From assembly GCA_027627705.1 (NCBI GenBank), contig CP091242.1, forward strand, positions 1,183,128 to 1,247,127: a DNA stretch of 64,000 nucleotides, in the 5' to 3' direction. This DNA is from Hyphomonadaceae bacterium BL14. Its GTDB lineage: Bacteria > Pseudomonadota > Alphaproteobacteria > Caulobacterales > Maricaulaceae. The translations under genes were made by a program, and so were the position numbers. Position 1 is the stretch's first letter, and the number at the start of each line of letters is the position of its first letter. The notes beneath the pieces were generated by a model. That model was not told the origin of the DNA. It ran no database searches and was given only the letters and a program-made list of their open reading frames with translations. Below are positions 18,390-27,343 of the stretch, one piece after another.

Positions 18390-20081
18390 ATGGCGGCGGC
18401 GACAGAACCCACAACAACCCCGGACATCAATTTCACCTTCAATGACGAGCAGCTTGCCCGCCTGATGGCCTGGGGCGAGGTGCGCCGCCATGAGGAGGGT
18501 GGGGTGCTGTCCGCCTTTGGCGAGCGCTGCGTGGACATGCTCGTCACCTTGAGCGGGGAGACCCACATCTTCATTGATTCCCCCACCGGCCCGGTACGGC
18601 GCGGGTGGATGGAGCGGGGCCAGTTCGCAGGTGATATCGCGGTGCTGACCGGCGCGGCGGTGATGGCGCGCACGGTCATGGGCAAGGGCGGCGAGGTGTT
18701 GCATATCCCCTTTGCGCGCTTCCAGCGCCTGCTGGTGGAAGACAGCGAGCTGTCCGACATTTTCGTGCGCGCCCTCACCGCGCGGCGCGCGTTTGCGGTC
18801 TCCACGCGGTTTGGCGCGCTGATCGTCATCGGCGCGCGCTATGACCGCCAGCTCTTCGCCTTGCGCGATTTCCTGACCCGCCAGGGCGCGCCCCATACCT
18901 GGCTGGACCCCGACACGGACCCGCTGGCCGAGCCGGTGATGGACGCGATGGCGCTGACGTCCGCCGATCTGCCCGCCGTGGTGCTGGGTGCCGCGCAGGT
19001 CATGCGCCAGCTCGATGTGGAGGCGCTGGCCGCCGCGCTGGGCTATGGCGTCCTGCCCGAGGAGGGCGAGGTGGATGTTGTCGTGGTCGGTGCCGGGCCG
19101 GCGGGCCTCGCCGCCTCGGTCTATGCCGGGTCCGAAGGCCTGTCAGTGGTGGTGCTGGATGCCGAGGCGCCGGGCGGACAGGCCGGGTCCTCCTCCAAGA
19201 TTGAAAACTATCTTGGCTTTCCCACCGGCGTATCAGGCCGCGAGCTCGCCGAGCGCGCCGCCGTCCAAGCCCAGAAATTCGGTGTGAGCCTGGCCGCGCC
19301 GGTGCGTGCCGCCGCGCTCGAGACACGCTCCGATGGCCGCTACGGCCTGCGCATGCGTGACGGGCGCAGCCTCATTGCCCGCGCCGTGGTCATCGCCACC
19401 GGCGCACAATACCGCCGTCTGCCCCTGGAAGGCCTCGAGGCGCTGGAAGGCGCCGGCATCTATTACGGTGCCTCGGCGCTGGAGGGCCAGCTATGCGCCG
19501 GCGCGGAAGTGTGCGTGGTGGGCGCGGGCAATTCAGCCGGTCAGGGCGCGGTCTTCCTGGCGCGCACCGCAAAGCGCGTGCACGTCATCTACCGCCGCCC
19601 CGACCTGCGCGAGACCATGTCGGAGTACCTGGTGCGTCGCCTGGAAGAGACGCCCAACATCACCCTCCACCCGGAGGCCGAAATCTCCGCCCTGCATTCC
19701 AATGACGCCGCCCGCCCTGAAGATTTGCGCCTGACCGCCATCACCCTCGACACCCCTGCCGGCCCGGCGCGCCTCGAAACCCCCTTCGCCTTCCTGTTTA
19801 TCGGCGCGGCGCCCTTCACCGGCTGGCTGCCTGAACCTGTGGCGCGCGACACGCGCGGTTTCGTCAAAACCGGTGCCGCGCTGGCGCAGAACGAGCTCGC
19901 CGCCGCCGGCTGGCACCGCCAGCGCCCGCCCAGCCCTTACGAGACCAGCCTGGAACGCGTCTACGCCGTGGGCGATGTGCGCGCCGGCTCGGTCAAACGC
20001 GTCGCCAGCGCCGTGGGCGAAGGCTCGGTCACAGTCAGCGATATCCACGCCGCACTGGCGGAGATGGCGGCGGGCGGGTGA
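18390..20081 (+). CDS. cNMP-binding-domain fused FAD/NAD(P) oxidoreductase, thioredoxin-reductase-like without CxxC
   Basis: A 563-residue fusion. Residues about 15-135 form a cyclic-nucleotide-binding-type beta-barrel (LMAWGEVRRHEEGGVLSAFGE, GQFAGDIAVLTG). Residues about 228-560 form a low-Mr thioredoxin-reductase fold: FAD motif VVGAGPAGLAAS at 232-243, GGQAGSSSKIENYLGFP, NAD(P) motif VVGAGNSAGQ near 377, and C-terminal VYAVGDVRAGSVKRVASAVGEG. The redox CxxC expected at residues 357-363 is replaced by GASALEG, so it cannot reduce thioredoxin the usual way and may be a ferredoxin/flavodoxin-type reductase or a ligand-gated NAD(P)H oxidoreductase. GGGAG 7 nt upstream sets the start. Confidence 0.85.
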   Translation: MAAATEPTTTPDINFTFNDEQLARLMAWGEVRRHEEGGVLSAFGERCVDMLVTLSGETHIFIDSPTGPVRRGWMERGQFAGDIAVLTGAAVMARTVMGKGGEVLHIPFARFQRLLVEDSELSDIFVRALTARRAFAVSTRFGALIVIGARYDRQLFALRDFLTRQGAPHTWLDPDTDPLAEPVMDAMALTSADLPAVVLGAAQVMRQLDVEALAAALGYGVLPEEGEVDVVVVGAGPAGLAASVYAGSEGLSVVVLDAEAPGGQAGSSSKIENYLGFPTGVSGRELAERAAVQAQKFGVSLAAPVRAAALETRSDGRYGLRMRDGRSLIARAVVIATGAQYRRLPLEGLEALEGAGIYYGASALEGQLCAGAEVCVVGAGNSAGQGAVFLARTAKRVHVIYRRPDLRETMSEYLVRRLEETPNITLHPEAEISALHSNDAARPEDLRLTAITLDTPAGPARLETPFAFLFIGAAPFTGWLPEPVARDTRGFVKTGAALAQNELAAAGWHRQRPPSPYETSLERVYAVGDVRAGSVKRVASAVGEGSVTVSDIHAALAEMAAGG

Positions 20082-20130
20082 TGGGCTGCGTGTGACGGGC
20101 GTTTGAGCCCCACGCGCTTACCCCCGCGCC

Positions 20131-20787
20131 CTACTCCTCCATCAGCGCGTCGACGAACCCGTCCAGCCAGGGATGGCGCGTGCGGCGCAGGCGTTCGGCG
20201 TGGAGGATCTGGTTGAGCTTTTCCAGCGCACGGGCGAAATCGTCATTGACCACCACATAGTCGTACTCGCTCCAGTGGGCGATTTCCGACTTGGCGCGCT
20301 CCATGCGGCCATTGATGATCGCGTCTGAGTCCTGGGCGCGCTTCTTGAGGCGCTCGCGCAGCAGCGTCAGCGAGGGCGGCAGGATGAAGATGCGCACCAC
20401 GTCATCGGGCGCCTGCTCGGTCAGCTTGCGCGCGCCCTGCCAGTCAATGTCGAACACCACGTCGCGGCCATCATCCAGCGCATCCTCCACCGGCCCGCGC
20501 GGCGTGCCGTAGTAATGGTCGAACACCTTGGCCCATTCATAGAACGCACCCGCGAACGCCTGCTTGAGGAATGTGTCTTCATCGGTGAAGTGATAATCGA
20601 CGCCGTCGCGCTCGCCCGGCCGGGGGCTGCGCGTGGTGGTGGACACCGACAGGACCAGATCCGGGTTCTGGGCGATCAGGCGCTGGGACAGCGTCGTCTT
20701 GCCGGCGCCGGACGGGCTGGACAGCACCAGCATCAGCCCGCGCCGCTGGCCGCGATAAGCCGGTCCCGTCAGGTGATCGCCGGTCAT
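20131..20787 (-). CDS. gmk: Guanylate kinase
   Basis: A 218-residue kinase phosphorylating GMP to GDP with ATP. The P-loop SSPSGAGKTTL is near residue 23, the GMP-binding region is VSTTTRSPRPGERDGVDYHF, and DIDWQGARKL plus RIFILPPS are conserved. It follows yicC by 6 bp on the same strand; gmk next to yicC is a common bacterial pair. Downstream it converges with the flavoprotein gene. Confidence 0.96.
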   Translation of the reverse strand: MTGDHLTGPAYRGQRRGLMLVLSSPSGAGKTTLSQRLIAQNPDLVLSVSTTTRSPRPGERDGVDYHFTDEDTFLKQAFAGAFYEWAKVFDHYYGTPRGPVEDALDDGRDVVFDIDWQGARKLTEQAPDDVVRIFILPPSLTLLRERLKKRAQDSDAIINGRMERAKSEIAHWSEYDYVVVNDDFARALEKLNQILHAERLRRTRHPWLDGFVDALMEE

Positions 20788-20793
20788 GCCCCT

Positions 20794-21681
20794 TTACTCC
20801 ACATTCTGGACCTGCTCGCGCAGGCGGTCCACGGCGGCCTTGAGCGCGAGCCCGATCCGCGTCAGCGCCGGATCGCCTGATTTCGAGCACAGCGTATTGG
20901 CTTCCCGGTTGAACTCCTGGGACAGGAAATCGAGCTTGCGGCCCGACGGGCTGCCGCCCTTGATCAGGGCGCGCGCGCTGTCGATATGGGCGGCGAGCCG
21001 GTCCAGCTCCTCGCGGATGTCGGCCTTCACCGCCAGCATGGCCGCTTCCTGGGCAAGGCGCTCGGGATCGAGCCCGCCCGGCAGGAGCTCGGCGAATTTC
21101 GCCTCGATACGCGCCTTGATGGCGGCGGGGCGGGCCGCATCCAGCGCGGCGGCCTCGCGCGTCAGCGTCTCGATCTCATCGAGATGCCCTGTCAGCACCG
21201 CGCCCATGGCCACGCCTTCTGCCTCGCGTGCGTCCTGCAGCATGGCCAGCGCGGCGTCGGCGCAAGTCAGCGCATCGGCGATCAGCGCTTCGTCCGGACC
21301 GGCCTGGGCCTCGGCGTCGTCGGCCAGGATCACACCCTTGAGCGCCATCAGCTCGCCTGCGCTCGCCGGCTCGGCCAGTCCCTGATCGCTCAGCGCCTTC
21401 GCAGCGCGGGCATAGGCGTCCAGGCGCGCTTCATCCACCCGTACGCCTGCGTCCCCGGCGGTGCGCGTCAGTGTCACGGTCAGCGTCACCGAACCGCGCT
21501 GGAAGCGGGCGCGCGTCCTGTCGCGCAGCGGGATTTCCAGTGCATCCAGGCCCGCGGGCACCCGCAGGCGGAAATCGAGCCCCTTGCCATTGACCGAGCG
21601 CGCCTCGACGCTCAGCACGCCATAGGGCCCTTGCGCCTCGGCCCGGCCAAAGCCGGTCATGCCCGACAGGGGCGCGCTCAT
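20794..21681 (-). CDS. yicC: YicC/YloC-family endoribonuclease
   Basis: A 295-residue protein starting MSAPLSGMTGFGRAE, the family N-terminal signature, with EARSVNGKGLDFRLRVP and the C-terminal DUF1732 part GRKLDFLSQEFNREANTLCSKSGD. YicC-family proteins are reported to be endoribonucleases acting in RNA turnover. The start codon overlaps the mltG stop (ATGA), so it is translationally coupled, and gmk follows 6 bp later. Confidence 0.93.
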   Translation of the reverse strand: MSAPLSGMTGFGRAEAQGPYGVLSVEARSVNGKGLDFRLRVPAGLDALEIPLRDRTRARFQRGSVTLTVTLTRTAGDAGVRVDEARLDAYARAAKALSDQGLAEPASAGELMALKGVILADDAEAQAGPDEALIADALTCADAALAMLQDAREAEGVAMGAVLTGHLDEIETLTREAAALDAARPAAIKARIEAKFAELLPGGLDPERLAQEAAMLAVKADIREELDRLAAHIDSARALIKGGSPSGRKLDFLSQEFNREANTLCSKSGDPALTRIGLALKAAVDRLREQVQNVE

Positions 21682-22727
21682 CGACGGCCGCCCGCGCGCT
21701 CGCGCTCAATGCGCCGCCAGGCCGCCACATTGCGGTTATGCTCGGCATAGGTCGCCGAGAAAGCATGCCCGCCCGTGCCGTCCGCCACAAAGAACAGATA
21801 ATCGCTCTGCGGCGGATTGATCACCGCCAGGATCGCGTCCCGGCCCGGATTGGCGATGGGCGTCGGGGTCAACCCGTTGATATGATAGGTATTGTAGGGA
21901 TTGTTCGTATTGTCCAGCTCCGACCGGCGGATGCCCCGGCCCAGCGGCTCGCCCTGGGTGATGCCGTAAATGATGGTCGGATCGCTCTGAAGACGCATGC
22001 CCCGGCGCAGACGGTTGACGAACACCGACGCCACCAGCGGACGCTCGGACGGCACGCTGGTTTCCTTCTCCACGATGGAGGCGATGATGATCGCCTCTTC
22101 CGGCGTGGCGTAGGGCAAATTGTCGGCGCGGTTCGGCCACGCCTGCGCCATCAGATCATCCTGCGCCGCTTCCATCCGGTCGATCACGGCCTGCCGCGGC
22201 GTACCGCGGTCCACCATATAGGTTTCCGGCAGCAGCGCGCCTTCAGCCGGGATGCGGGTGATCTCGCCGGTCAAAACGTCAGAAGCTTCCACGATCCGCA
22301 CGATCATGGCGGTGGTCAGGCCTTCGGCCGCAGTGACCGGATGCATCAGCGTGCGCCCCTCGCGCAGCAGCGCGTAGACCTCGCGCATGGAGGCAGCTTG
22401 CGGAATACGGTACTCGCCCGCCCGCAAATCCCGCTCGCCCTGGTCGATCTGCACCATCAGGCGGAACAGGCGGCCATCCTCAACCACGCCCTCGCGCTCG
22501 AGCTGGCTCGCAATGGCGATGAGCCCGGCACCGCGCGGCAACATCAGCGTGGTCTCGGTGGCAGACGGCCCGGGCGCTTCAAATTGCTGATTGACCCAGA
22601 CCCAGCCGGCATAACCTGCACCCGCCGCAATCAGCACCATCGCGAGCAGCGTAGCCGCCAGCCAGACCAGCACGCGTGCGAACCCGCCCGGTTTGCGTTT
22701 GGAAGTCGGCGTGGAACTCTTGCCCAT
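21678..22727 (-). CDS. mltG: Endolytic murein transglycosylase MltG
   Basis: A 349-residue single-pass inner-membrane protein (membrane segment around residues 17-40) that cleaves nascent glycan strands and sets their length. The YceG/MltG domain shows the catalytic Glu in IIASIVEKETSVPSERP, the motif RGMRLQSDPTIIYG, and the terminal LFFVADGTGGHAFSATYAEHNRNV. The ATG at 22727 is preceded by a G-rich sequence; an upstream ATG at 22787 overlaps fabF and is unlikely. It lies 16 bp after fabF, the frequent fabF-mltG order. Confidence 0.94.
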   Translation of the reverse strand: MGKSSTPTSKRKPGGFARVLVWLAATLLAMVLIAAGAGYAGWVWVNQQFEAPGPSATETTLMLPRGAGLIAIASQLEREGVVEDGRLFRLMVQIDQGERDLRAGEYRIPQAASMREVYALLREGRTLMHPVTAAEGLTTAMIVRIVEASDVLTGEITRIPAEGALLPETYMVDRGTPRQAVIDRMEAAQDDLMAQAWPNRADNLPYATPEEAIIIASIVEKETSVPSERPLVASVFVNRLRRGMRLQSDPTIIYGITQGEPLGRGIRRSELDNTNNPYNTYHINGLTPTPIANPGRDAILAVINPPQSDYLFFVADGTGGHAFSATYAEHNRNVAAWRRIERERAGGRR

Positions 22728-22743
22728 CGGATGGCCCCCCGGC

Positions 22744-24033
22744 CTATCCGGCCCGCTTGAACACGACCGACGCATTGGTGCCGCCAAACCCGAAGGAGTT
22801 GGACAGCACGGCGTCGAGATGCTTCTTCACCGCCGTGTGGGGTGCCAGATTGATCGGGCTGTCCACCGACGGATTATCAAGATTGAGGGTAGGCGGGCAG
22901 ATGCCGTCGCGCATGGCCAGAATGGAGAACACCGCCTCCACCGCCCCGGCCGCGCCCAGCAAGTGTCCGATCGCCGATTTGGTCGAGCTCATCACCAGAT
23001 CGCCCGCGGCATCGCCGAACAGGCGCTCGACGGCGCCCAGCTCGATCTCGTCACCCTTGGGAGTGGAGGTGCCGTGGGCGTTGACGTAGCCGATGGCCGA
23101 CGGTTCAAGCCCGGCACGGGCCAGCGCCGCCTTCATGGCGCGATAGCCGCCATCGCCATCCTCGGCGGGTGCCGTGATGTGATGGGCGTCGCCTGACAGG
23201 CCGTAGCCAGCCACTTCGGCATAAAGGGTCGCGCCGCGGGCCTTGGCCGCTTCATATTCTTCCAGGATGACCACGCCGGCACCCTCGCCCATGACAAAAC
23301 CGTCGCGGTCCTTGTCCCACGGGCGCGAGGCCTTTTGAGGCGTGTCGTTGAAGCCCGAGGACAGCGCGCGCGCCGCCCCGAACCCGGCAAAGCCCAGGCG
23401 CGTGATGGCGCTTTCGGCACCGCCAGCCACCATCATGTCCGCATCGCCATAGGCAATCAGACGGGCCGCATCGCCGATGGCGTGGGCCCCGGTGGAACAG
23501 GCTGTGACCACGGCGTGATTGGGGCCTTTGAGGCCATGGCGGATCGACACATGGCCAGAGACCAGATTGATCAGCATGGCCGGAATCACAAACGGCGACA
23601 GCTTGCGCGGGCCGCGTTCGTGCAAGGTGATGGAGGCGTCGTAAATCGTCTGCAGCCCGCCAATGCCCGACCCGATCAGCACGCCGGCGCGCTCGCGCGC
23701 CGCGTCATCGGCCGGTTCCCAGCCAGATGACTTCAACGCCTCATCCGCCGCGGCGATGCCGTAGAGGATGAAATCGTCGATACGTTTCTGTTCGCGCGGA
23801 TGCAGGACGGCATCAGGATCAAACACGCCGGGCATGTCCGGCGATCCGCCTGCGCGCCCATCGGCGCGGGGGATGATGCCCGCCACATGGCTGGACAGAT
23901 CCTCAACCTCGAAATGCCCGATGCGGGACAGACCCGAATGGCCGGCGATCAGCCGGGACCACACATGGTCCACCCCGCATCCCAGCGGCGTGACGAGACC
24001 GAGACCTGTGACGACAACGCGGCGTCTGGACAT
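22744..24033 (-). CDS. fabF: Beta-ketoacyl-ACP synthase II
   Basis: A 429-residue condensing enzyme elongating acyl-ACP with malonyl-ACP. The N-terminus RRVVVTGLGLVTPLGCGVDHVW is typical; the nucleophile Cys is in VTACSTGAHAIGDA and the two His are in VNAHGTSTPKGD and KSAIGHLLGAAGAVEA. It ends SFGFGGTNASVVFKR. I use ATG 24033; an in-frame TTG two codons upstream is less likely. It is 20 bp after acpP in the fabD-fabG-acpP-fabF cluster. Confidence 0.96.
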   Translation of the reverse strand: MSRRRVVVTGLGLVTPLGCGVDHVWSRLIAGHSGLSRIGHFEVEDLSSHVAGIIPRADGRAGGSPDMPGVFDPDAVLHPREQKRIDDFILYGIAAADEALKSSGWEPADDAARERAGVLIGSGIGGLQTIYDASITLHERGPRKLSPFVIPAMLINLVSGHVSIRHGLKGPNHAVVTACSTGAHAIGDAARLIAYGDADMMVAGGAESAITRLGFAGFGAARALSSGFNDTPQKASRPWDKDRDGFVMGEGAGVVILEEYEAAKARGATLYAEVAGYGLSGDAHHITAPAEDGDGGYRAMKAALARAGLEPSAIGYVNAHGTSTPKGDEIELGAVERLFGDAAGDLVMSSTKSAIGHLLGAAGAVEAVFSILAMRDGICPPTLNLDNPSVDSPINLAPHTAVKKHLDAVLSNSFGFGGTNASVVFKRAG

Positions 24034-24053
24034 GCTCAAGGGCTCGTCCGGGA

Positions 24054-24293
24054 CTATTTGCCGAGTTTTTCGGAGATGAATTTCACCGCGTCGCCGACCG
24101 TCTGGATGGTCTCGGCGGCGTCATCGGGGATCTCGACGTCAAATTCTTCTTCGAACGCCATCACGAGCTCGACATTGTCGAGGGAGTCGGCACCCAGATC
24201 GTCGATGAACGAGGCCTTTTCGACGACCTTGTCTTCTTCGACATCGAGATGCTCGACAACAATTTTCTTAACGCGATCAAAAACGTCGGACAT
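24054..24293 (-). CDS. acpP: Acyl carrier protein
   Basis: A 79-residue, very acidic protein carrying growing acyl chains. The phosphopantetheine attachment site is S37 in [14 protein letters not shown]. Length and sequence are canonical. It lies between fabG and fabF; the 182-bp gap to fabG probably holds its own promoter. Confidence 0.98.
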   Translation of the reverse strand: MSDVFDRVKKIVVEHLDVEEDKVVEKASFIDDLGADSLDNVELVMAFEEEFDVEIPDDAAETIQTVGDAVKFISEKLGK

Positions 24294-24475
24294 ATCGGAC
24301 CCTTTTCATATGCATGCGGGCGACCCGGCGGGGCCCGCGGAACTGAACCGTCGCCAAGGCGGGGTCCAGAGAGCGGACCTCGTCGGCGGAAGCGTGCGGG
24401 CAGATAGCACGCCTGATCTGACCTACGCCAGAGCGGGGCGCGATGGCAAGCCGCGTGTATGTTGCGCGCAGGCGC

Positions 24476-25213
24476 CTAGATCATCGCCATCCCGCCGTTC
24501 ACGTGCAGGGTCTGGCCTGTGACATAGGCCGCTTCCTCACTCGCGAGGTAGACGCAAGCGGCTGCAATATCAGCGCCCTTGCCCAGCTGCCCGGCGGGAA
24601 TGGTATTGAGAATCGCGGACTTCTGATCCTCGGTCAGGGCGTCGGTCATGGGCGATTCGATAAAGCCCGGAGCCACGCAATTCGCCGTCACGTTGCGTGA
24701 TGCAACCTCCATGGCGAGTGATTTGGTGAAACCGATCATGCCCGCCTTGGACGCGGCGTAATTGGTCTGGCCGGCATTGCCGGTCACGCCCACCACCGAT
24801 GTGATGCCGATAATCCGGCCCCAGCGCTGCTTCATCATCCCGCGCAGGCACGCCTTGGACAGGCGGTAGTGAGCCTCCAGATTGACCCGGATCACCAGGT
24901 CCCAGTCCTCGTCCTTCATGCGCATCAAGAGCTGGTCGCGCGTGATCCCGGCGTTGGAGATCAGGATATCCAGCCCACCCAGCGCTTCGGCAGCCTGCTT
25001 GGGCAGGGCGTCCACCGCCTGGGCCTCAGCCAGATTGCACGGCGTGATCGCCGTGCGCTCGCCCAGCTCGTCAGCCAGCTCGCGCAGCTTCTCTTCCCTT
25101 GTGCCTGACAGCGCCACATGGGCACCCGCGCCGTGCAGGGCGCGGGCGATTTCGGAGCCGAGCCCGCCAGTGGCTCCCGTGACCAGGGCTTTCTTTCCAG
25201 TCAGATCGAACAT
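24476..25213 (-). CDS. fabG: 3-oxoacyl-ACP reductase
   Basis: A 245-residue short-chain dehydrogenase that reduces 3-oxoacyl-ACP with NADPH. Visible are the TGATGGLGSEIA cofactor loop, ILISNAGITRDQLLMRMKDEDWD, the catalytic Ser and YxxxK (TNYAASKAGMIGFTKSLA), and the ending YVTGQTLHVNGGMAMI, all typical for FabG. It starts 5 bp after fabD and is followed by acpP. Confidence 0.96.
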   Translation of the reverse strand: MFDLTGKKALVTGATGGLGSEIARALHGAGAHVALSGTREEKLRELADELGERTAITPCNLAEAQAVDALPKQAAEALGGLDILISNAGITRDQLLMRMKDEDWDLVIRVNLEAHYRLSKACLRGMMKQRWGRIIGITSVVGVTGNAGQTNYAASKAGMIGFTKSLAMEVASRNVTANCVAPGFIESPMTDALTEDQKSAILNTIPAGQLGKGADIAAACVYLASEEAAYVTGQTLHVNGGMAMI

Positions 25214-25218
25214 GTCGC

Positions 25219-26160
25219 TTATCCTTTCAGGGAGGCGGCGAACGCCTCGAGCTCTTCGGGGCCCGCAAGGGCGACGCCCTCAGCCTCGGGGATGTGACGG
25301 CGCAGCATGGTGACCAGCACCTTGGCGCCGGCTTCTGCAAACCGGGTAACGCCCTGACCATGCATGACATCAATGCTTTCGCGCCAGCGCACCCGGCCCG
25401 TGACCTGCTCGACCAGATGGGCGCGGATGGTTTCGGGATCGGTCACGGGCGCTGCCGTGACATTGGCAATGAGCGGCACGGACGGCGCGGCGATCGACAC
25501 GTGTTTGAGCGCGATCTTCATGGCGTCGGCGGCCGGCGACATCATCGGACAATGGAAGGGCGCGGACACGGGCAGCATCATGGTGCGGCGCACGCCGTGC
25601 TCCTTGGCCGCCTCCAGCGCAGCCTCCACCGCCGCCGCGGCGCCGGAGATGACGATCTGGCCGGGCGCATTGTCATTGGCGATCGCCACGACGCCGTGGG
25701 CCTGACCGGCGGCGACGGCAGCTTCCGCCTGATCCATCCCGGCGCCCAGCATGGCGGCCATGGCACCCTCACCCACCGGCACGGCCTGCTGCATGGCCCG
25801 GCCGCGCAGGCGCAACAGCCGCGCCGCATCGGGCAGCGAGATCGCGCCCGCCGCACACAGGGCGGTGTACTCGCCCAGGCTATGGCCCGCCACGAAGCGC
25901 GCGGTGCTGACATCCACGCCGAACTCGGCTTTCAGCGCCCGCATGGCCGCAATGGACACCGCCATGATCGCCGGCTGGGCGTTTTCAGTCAGCGTCAGAG
26001 TGTCCATCGGGCCATCGGCCATCAGGCCCGACAGGCTTTCGCCCAGCGCCTCGTCCACCGCCTCGAAGACCTCGCGTGCGGCCGGATAGGCGTCCTTGAG
26101 CGCCTGGCCCATGCCGATGGCCTGGCTGCCCTGGCCGGGAAATATGAATGCAAGCGCCAT
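25219..26160 (-). CDS. fabD: Malonyl-CoA:ACP transacylase
   Basis: A 313-residue enzyme loading malonate on ACP. It begins MALAFIFPGQGSQAIGMG; the catalytic Ser is in FVAGHSLGEYTAL and the His in VSAPFHCPMMSPA. It is the first gene of the minus-strand fatty-acid cluster, divergent from the antitoxin-like gene. Confidence 0.96.
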   Translation of the reverse strand: MALAFIFPGQGSQAIGMGQALKDAYPAAREVFEAVDEALGESLSGLMADGPMDTLTLTENAQPAIMAVSIAAMRALKAEFGVDVSTARFVAGHSLGEYTALCAAGAISLPDAARLLRLRGRAMQQAVPVGEGAMAAMLGAGMDQAEAAVAAGQAHGVVAIANDNAPGQIVISGAAAAVEAALEAAKEHGVRRTMMLPVSAPFHCPMMSPAADAMKIALKHVSIAAPSVPLIANVTAAPVTDPETIRAHLVEQVTGRVRWRESIDVMHGQGVTRFAEAGAKVLVTMLRRHIPEAEGVALAGPEELEAFAASLKG

Positions 26161-26294
26161 TCGCGGCGTCCTCCCTTGCAGTATTGTTCTGTGGGAGCGG
26201 CATAAACCGGGCGGCGGGACGCTGGCAAGGCGGGTGGGGCGTGGCGATCTTGTCGAAATCGGCTAATTTGGATCAAACACGTCAGAAGTCCGCC

Positions 26295-26636
26295 ATGCGC
26301 ACCTTCACCGCCGCCGACGCCAAGAACCGGTTCGGGGAATTGCTCGACGCGGCCCGGCGCGAACCGGTGAGTATCGAACGCCACGGACGGCCCGTCGCGG
26401 TGATGATCTCGCGCGAGGAATATGCCGCCTACGCTGACGCTTATGATGCGCTTCTGCGCGACCGGATCAAACAGGCCGAGGACGACATCCGGCAAGGTGA
26501 TGTGGTCGGCGGGGATGAGCTTCTCTCATTGCTGCGCGCCAAAATTGACCGCGGTATGGCTGATTTTGAGGCCGGGCGAACCTTCAGCCATCAAGCGGTG
26601 TTCGCCGAGATTGGTGAGACAATTAGCAAACGCTGA
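26295..26636 (+). CDS. Phd/YefM-type antitoxin-like protein, no adjacent toxin
   Basis: A 113-residue protein. Residues 1-45 match the Phd/YefM DNA-binding fold (FTAADAKNRFGELLDAARREPVSIERHGRPVAVMISREEY). The C-terminal half (about 50-113) is helical and charged with SLLRAKIDRGMADFEAGRTFSHQAVFAEI, resembling tails of small antitoxins. The next gene is a ribosomal protein operon and the previous one is fabD, so no toxin partner is present. It could be a solitary repressor or a relic. Confidence 0.7.
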   Translation: MRTFTAADAKNRFGELLDAARREPVSIERHGRPVAVMISREEYAAYADAYDALLRDRIKQAEDDIRQGDVVGGDELLSLLRAKIDRGMADFEAGRTFSHQAVFAEIGETISKR

Positions 26637-26687
26637 GAACGCTCGGACCACCCCGTCCGGCTGACCCCTGACCACCGCCTCCCGCGC

Positions 26688-26716
26688 TTGCCTCGCTGCG
26701 CCCTTTCCCGTATACG
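26688..26716 (+). promoter_or_regulatory. Promoter of the rpsF-rpsR-rplI operon
   Basis: TTGCCT (26688-26693) and TATACG (26711-26716) are exactly 17 nt apart. Transcription would start near 26723, giving a leader of about 135 nt that contains two stable hairpins. Confidence 0.5.
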
Positions 26717-26755
26717 CGCCGCTTCACCGGCTGCGGTCCCATGGCCATAGCCCGG

Positions 26756-26819
26756 CTTGCGCATGGCGCAAGGCGGGGTCATCGGGAGCCGACGCGGGAC
26801 GGTCCGGCCCTTCGGACCG
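26756..26819 (+). promoter_or_regulatory. Structured leader of the rpsF operon, candidate S6:S18 autoregulatory element
   Basis: Two hairpins lie in the predicted 5' leader: CTTGCGC/GCGCAAG (26756-26762 with 26766-26772) and CGGTCCG/CGGACCG (26800-26806 with 26813-26819). Many bacteria regulate this operon through S6:S18 binding to leader RNA. I could not confirm the CCG bulge of that motif. Confidence 0.35.
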
Positions 26820-26857
26820 CGCTCGCGCCGCAGCCCATCAGAAGGGACGAAAGTCTT

Positions 26858-27331
26858 ATGCAGAAATACGAACACGTGTTCATCGCGCGCCCGGACGTGT
26901 CTCCGGCGCAGATGGAAACCGCGATCGAGGAAATCAAAACCCTCGTCGAGGAAAAGGGCGGCAAGGTCAACAAGACCGAATACTGGGGCCTGCGCACGCT
27001 GGCCTACCGCCTGAACAAGAGCCGCAAGGGCCATTACGGCTATATCGACATGGAAGCGGGCAATGATGTGCTCGACGCGCTGGAATACCGCCAGCGCTAT
27101 GCCGAAGACATCATGCGCTACATGACCGTGAAGGTCGACGAGCTGAACGCCGAGCCCACCGCAGTGATGCGCAAGGGCGATGACCGCAAGCGCCGCGAAG
27201 GCGGACGCGAGGGTGGCCGTGACGGTGGACGCGATGGCGGCCGTGATGGCGGCTTCCGCGGTGACCGCGATGGCGGCTTCCGGGGTGGTGATGGCGGCCG
27301 CGATGGCGGCTTCCGCGGCGACCGGCGCTAG
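26858..27331 (+). CDS. rpsF: 30S ribosomal protein S6 with Gly/Arg/Asp-rich tail
   Basis: A 157-residue S6. The core (MQKYEHVFIARPDVSPAQMETAIEEIK ... YWGLRTLAYRLNKSRKGHY) fills about residues 1-105. The C-terminal about 45 residues are tandem RDGG and FRGDRDGG units, longer than the standard S6 tail. AAGGGA about 12 nt upstream of ATG 26858 supports this start. It is first in the rpsF-rpsR-rplI operon. Confidence 0.95.
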   Translation: MQKYEHVFIARPDVSPAQMETAIEEIKTLVEEKGGKVNKTEYWGLRTLAYRLNKSRKGHYGYIDMEAGNDVLDALEYRQRYAEDIMRYMTVKVDELNAEPTAVMRKGDDRKRREGGREGGRDGGRDGGRDGGFRGDRDGGFRGGDGGRDGGFRGDRR

Positions 27332-27343
27332 GAGAACACACAC

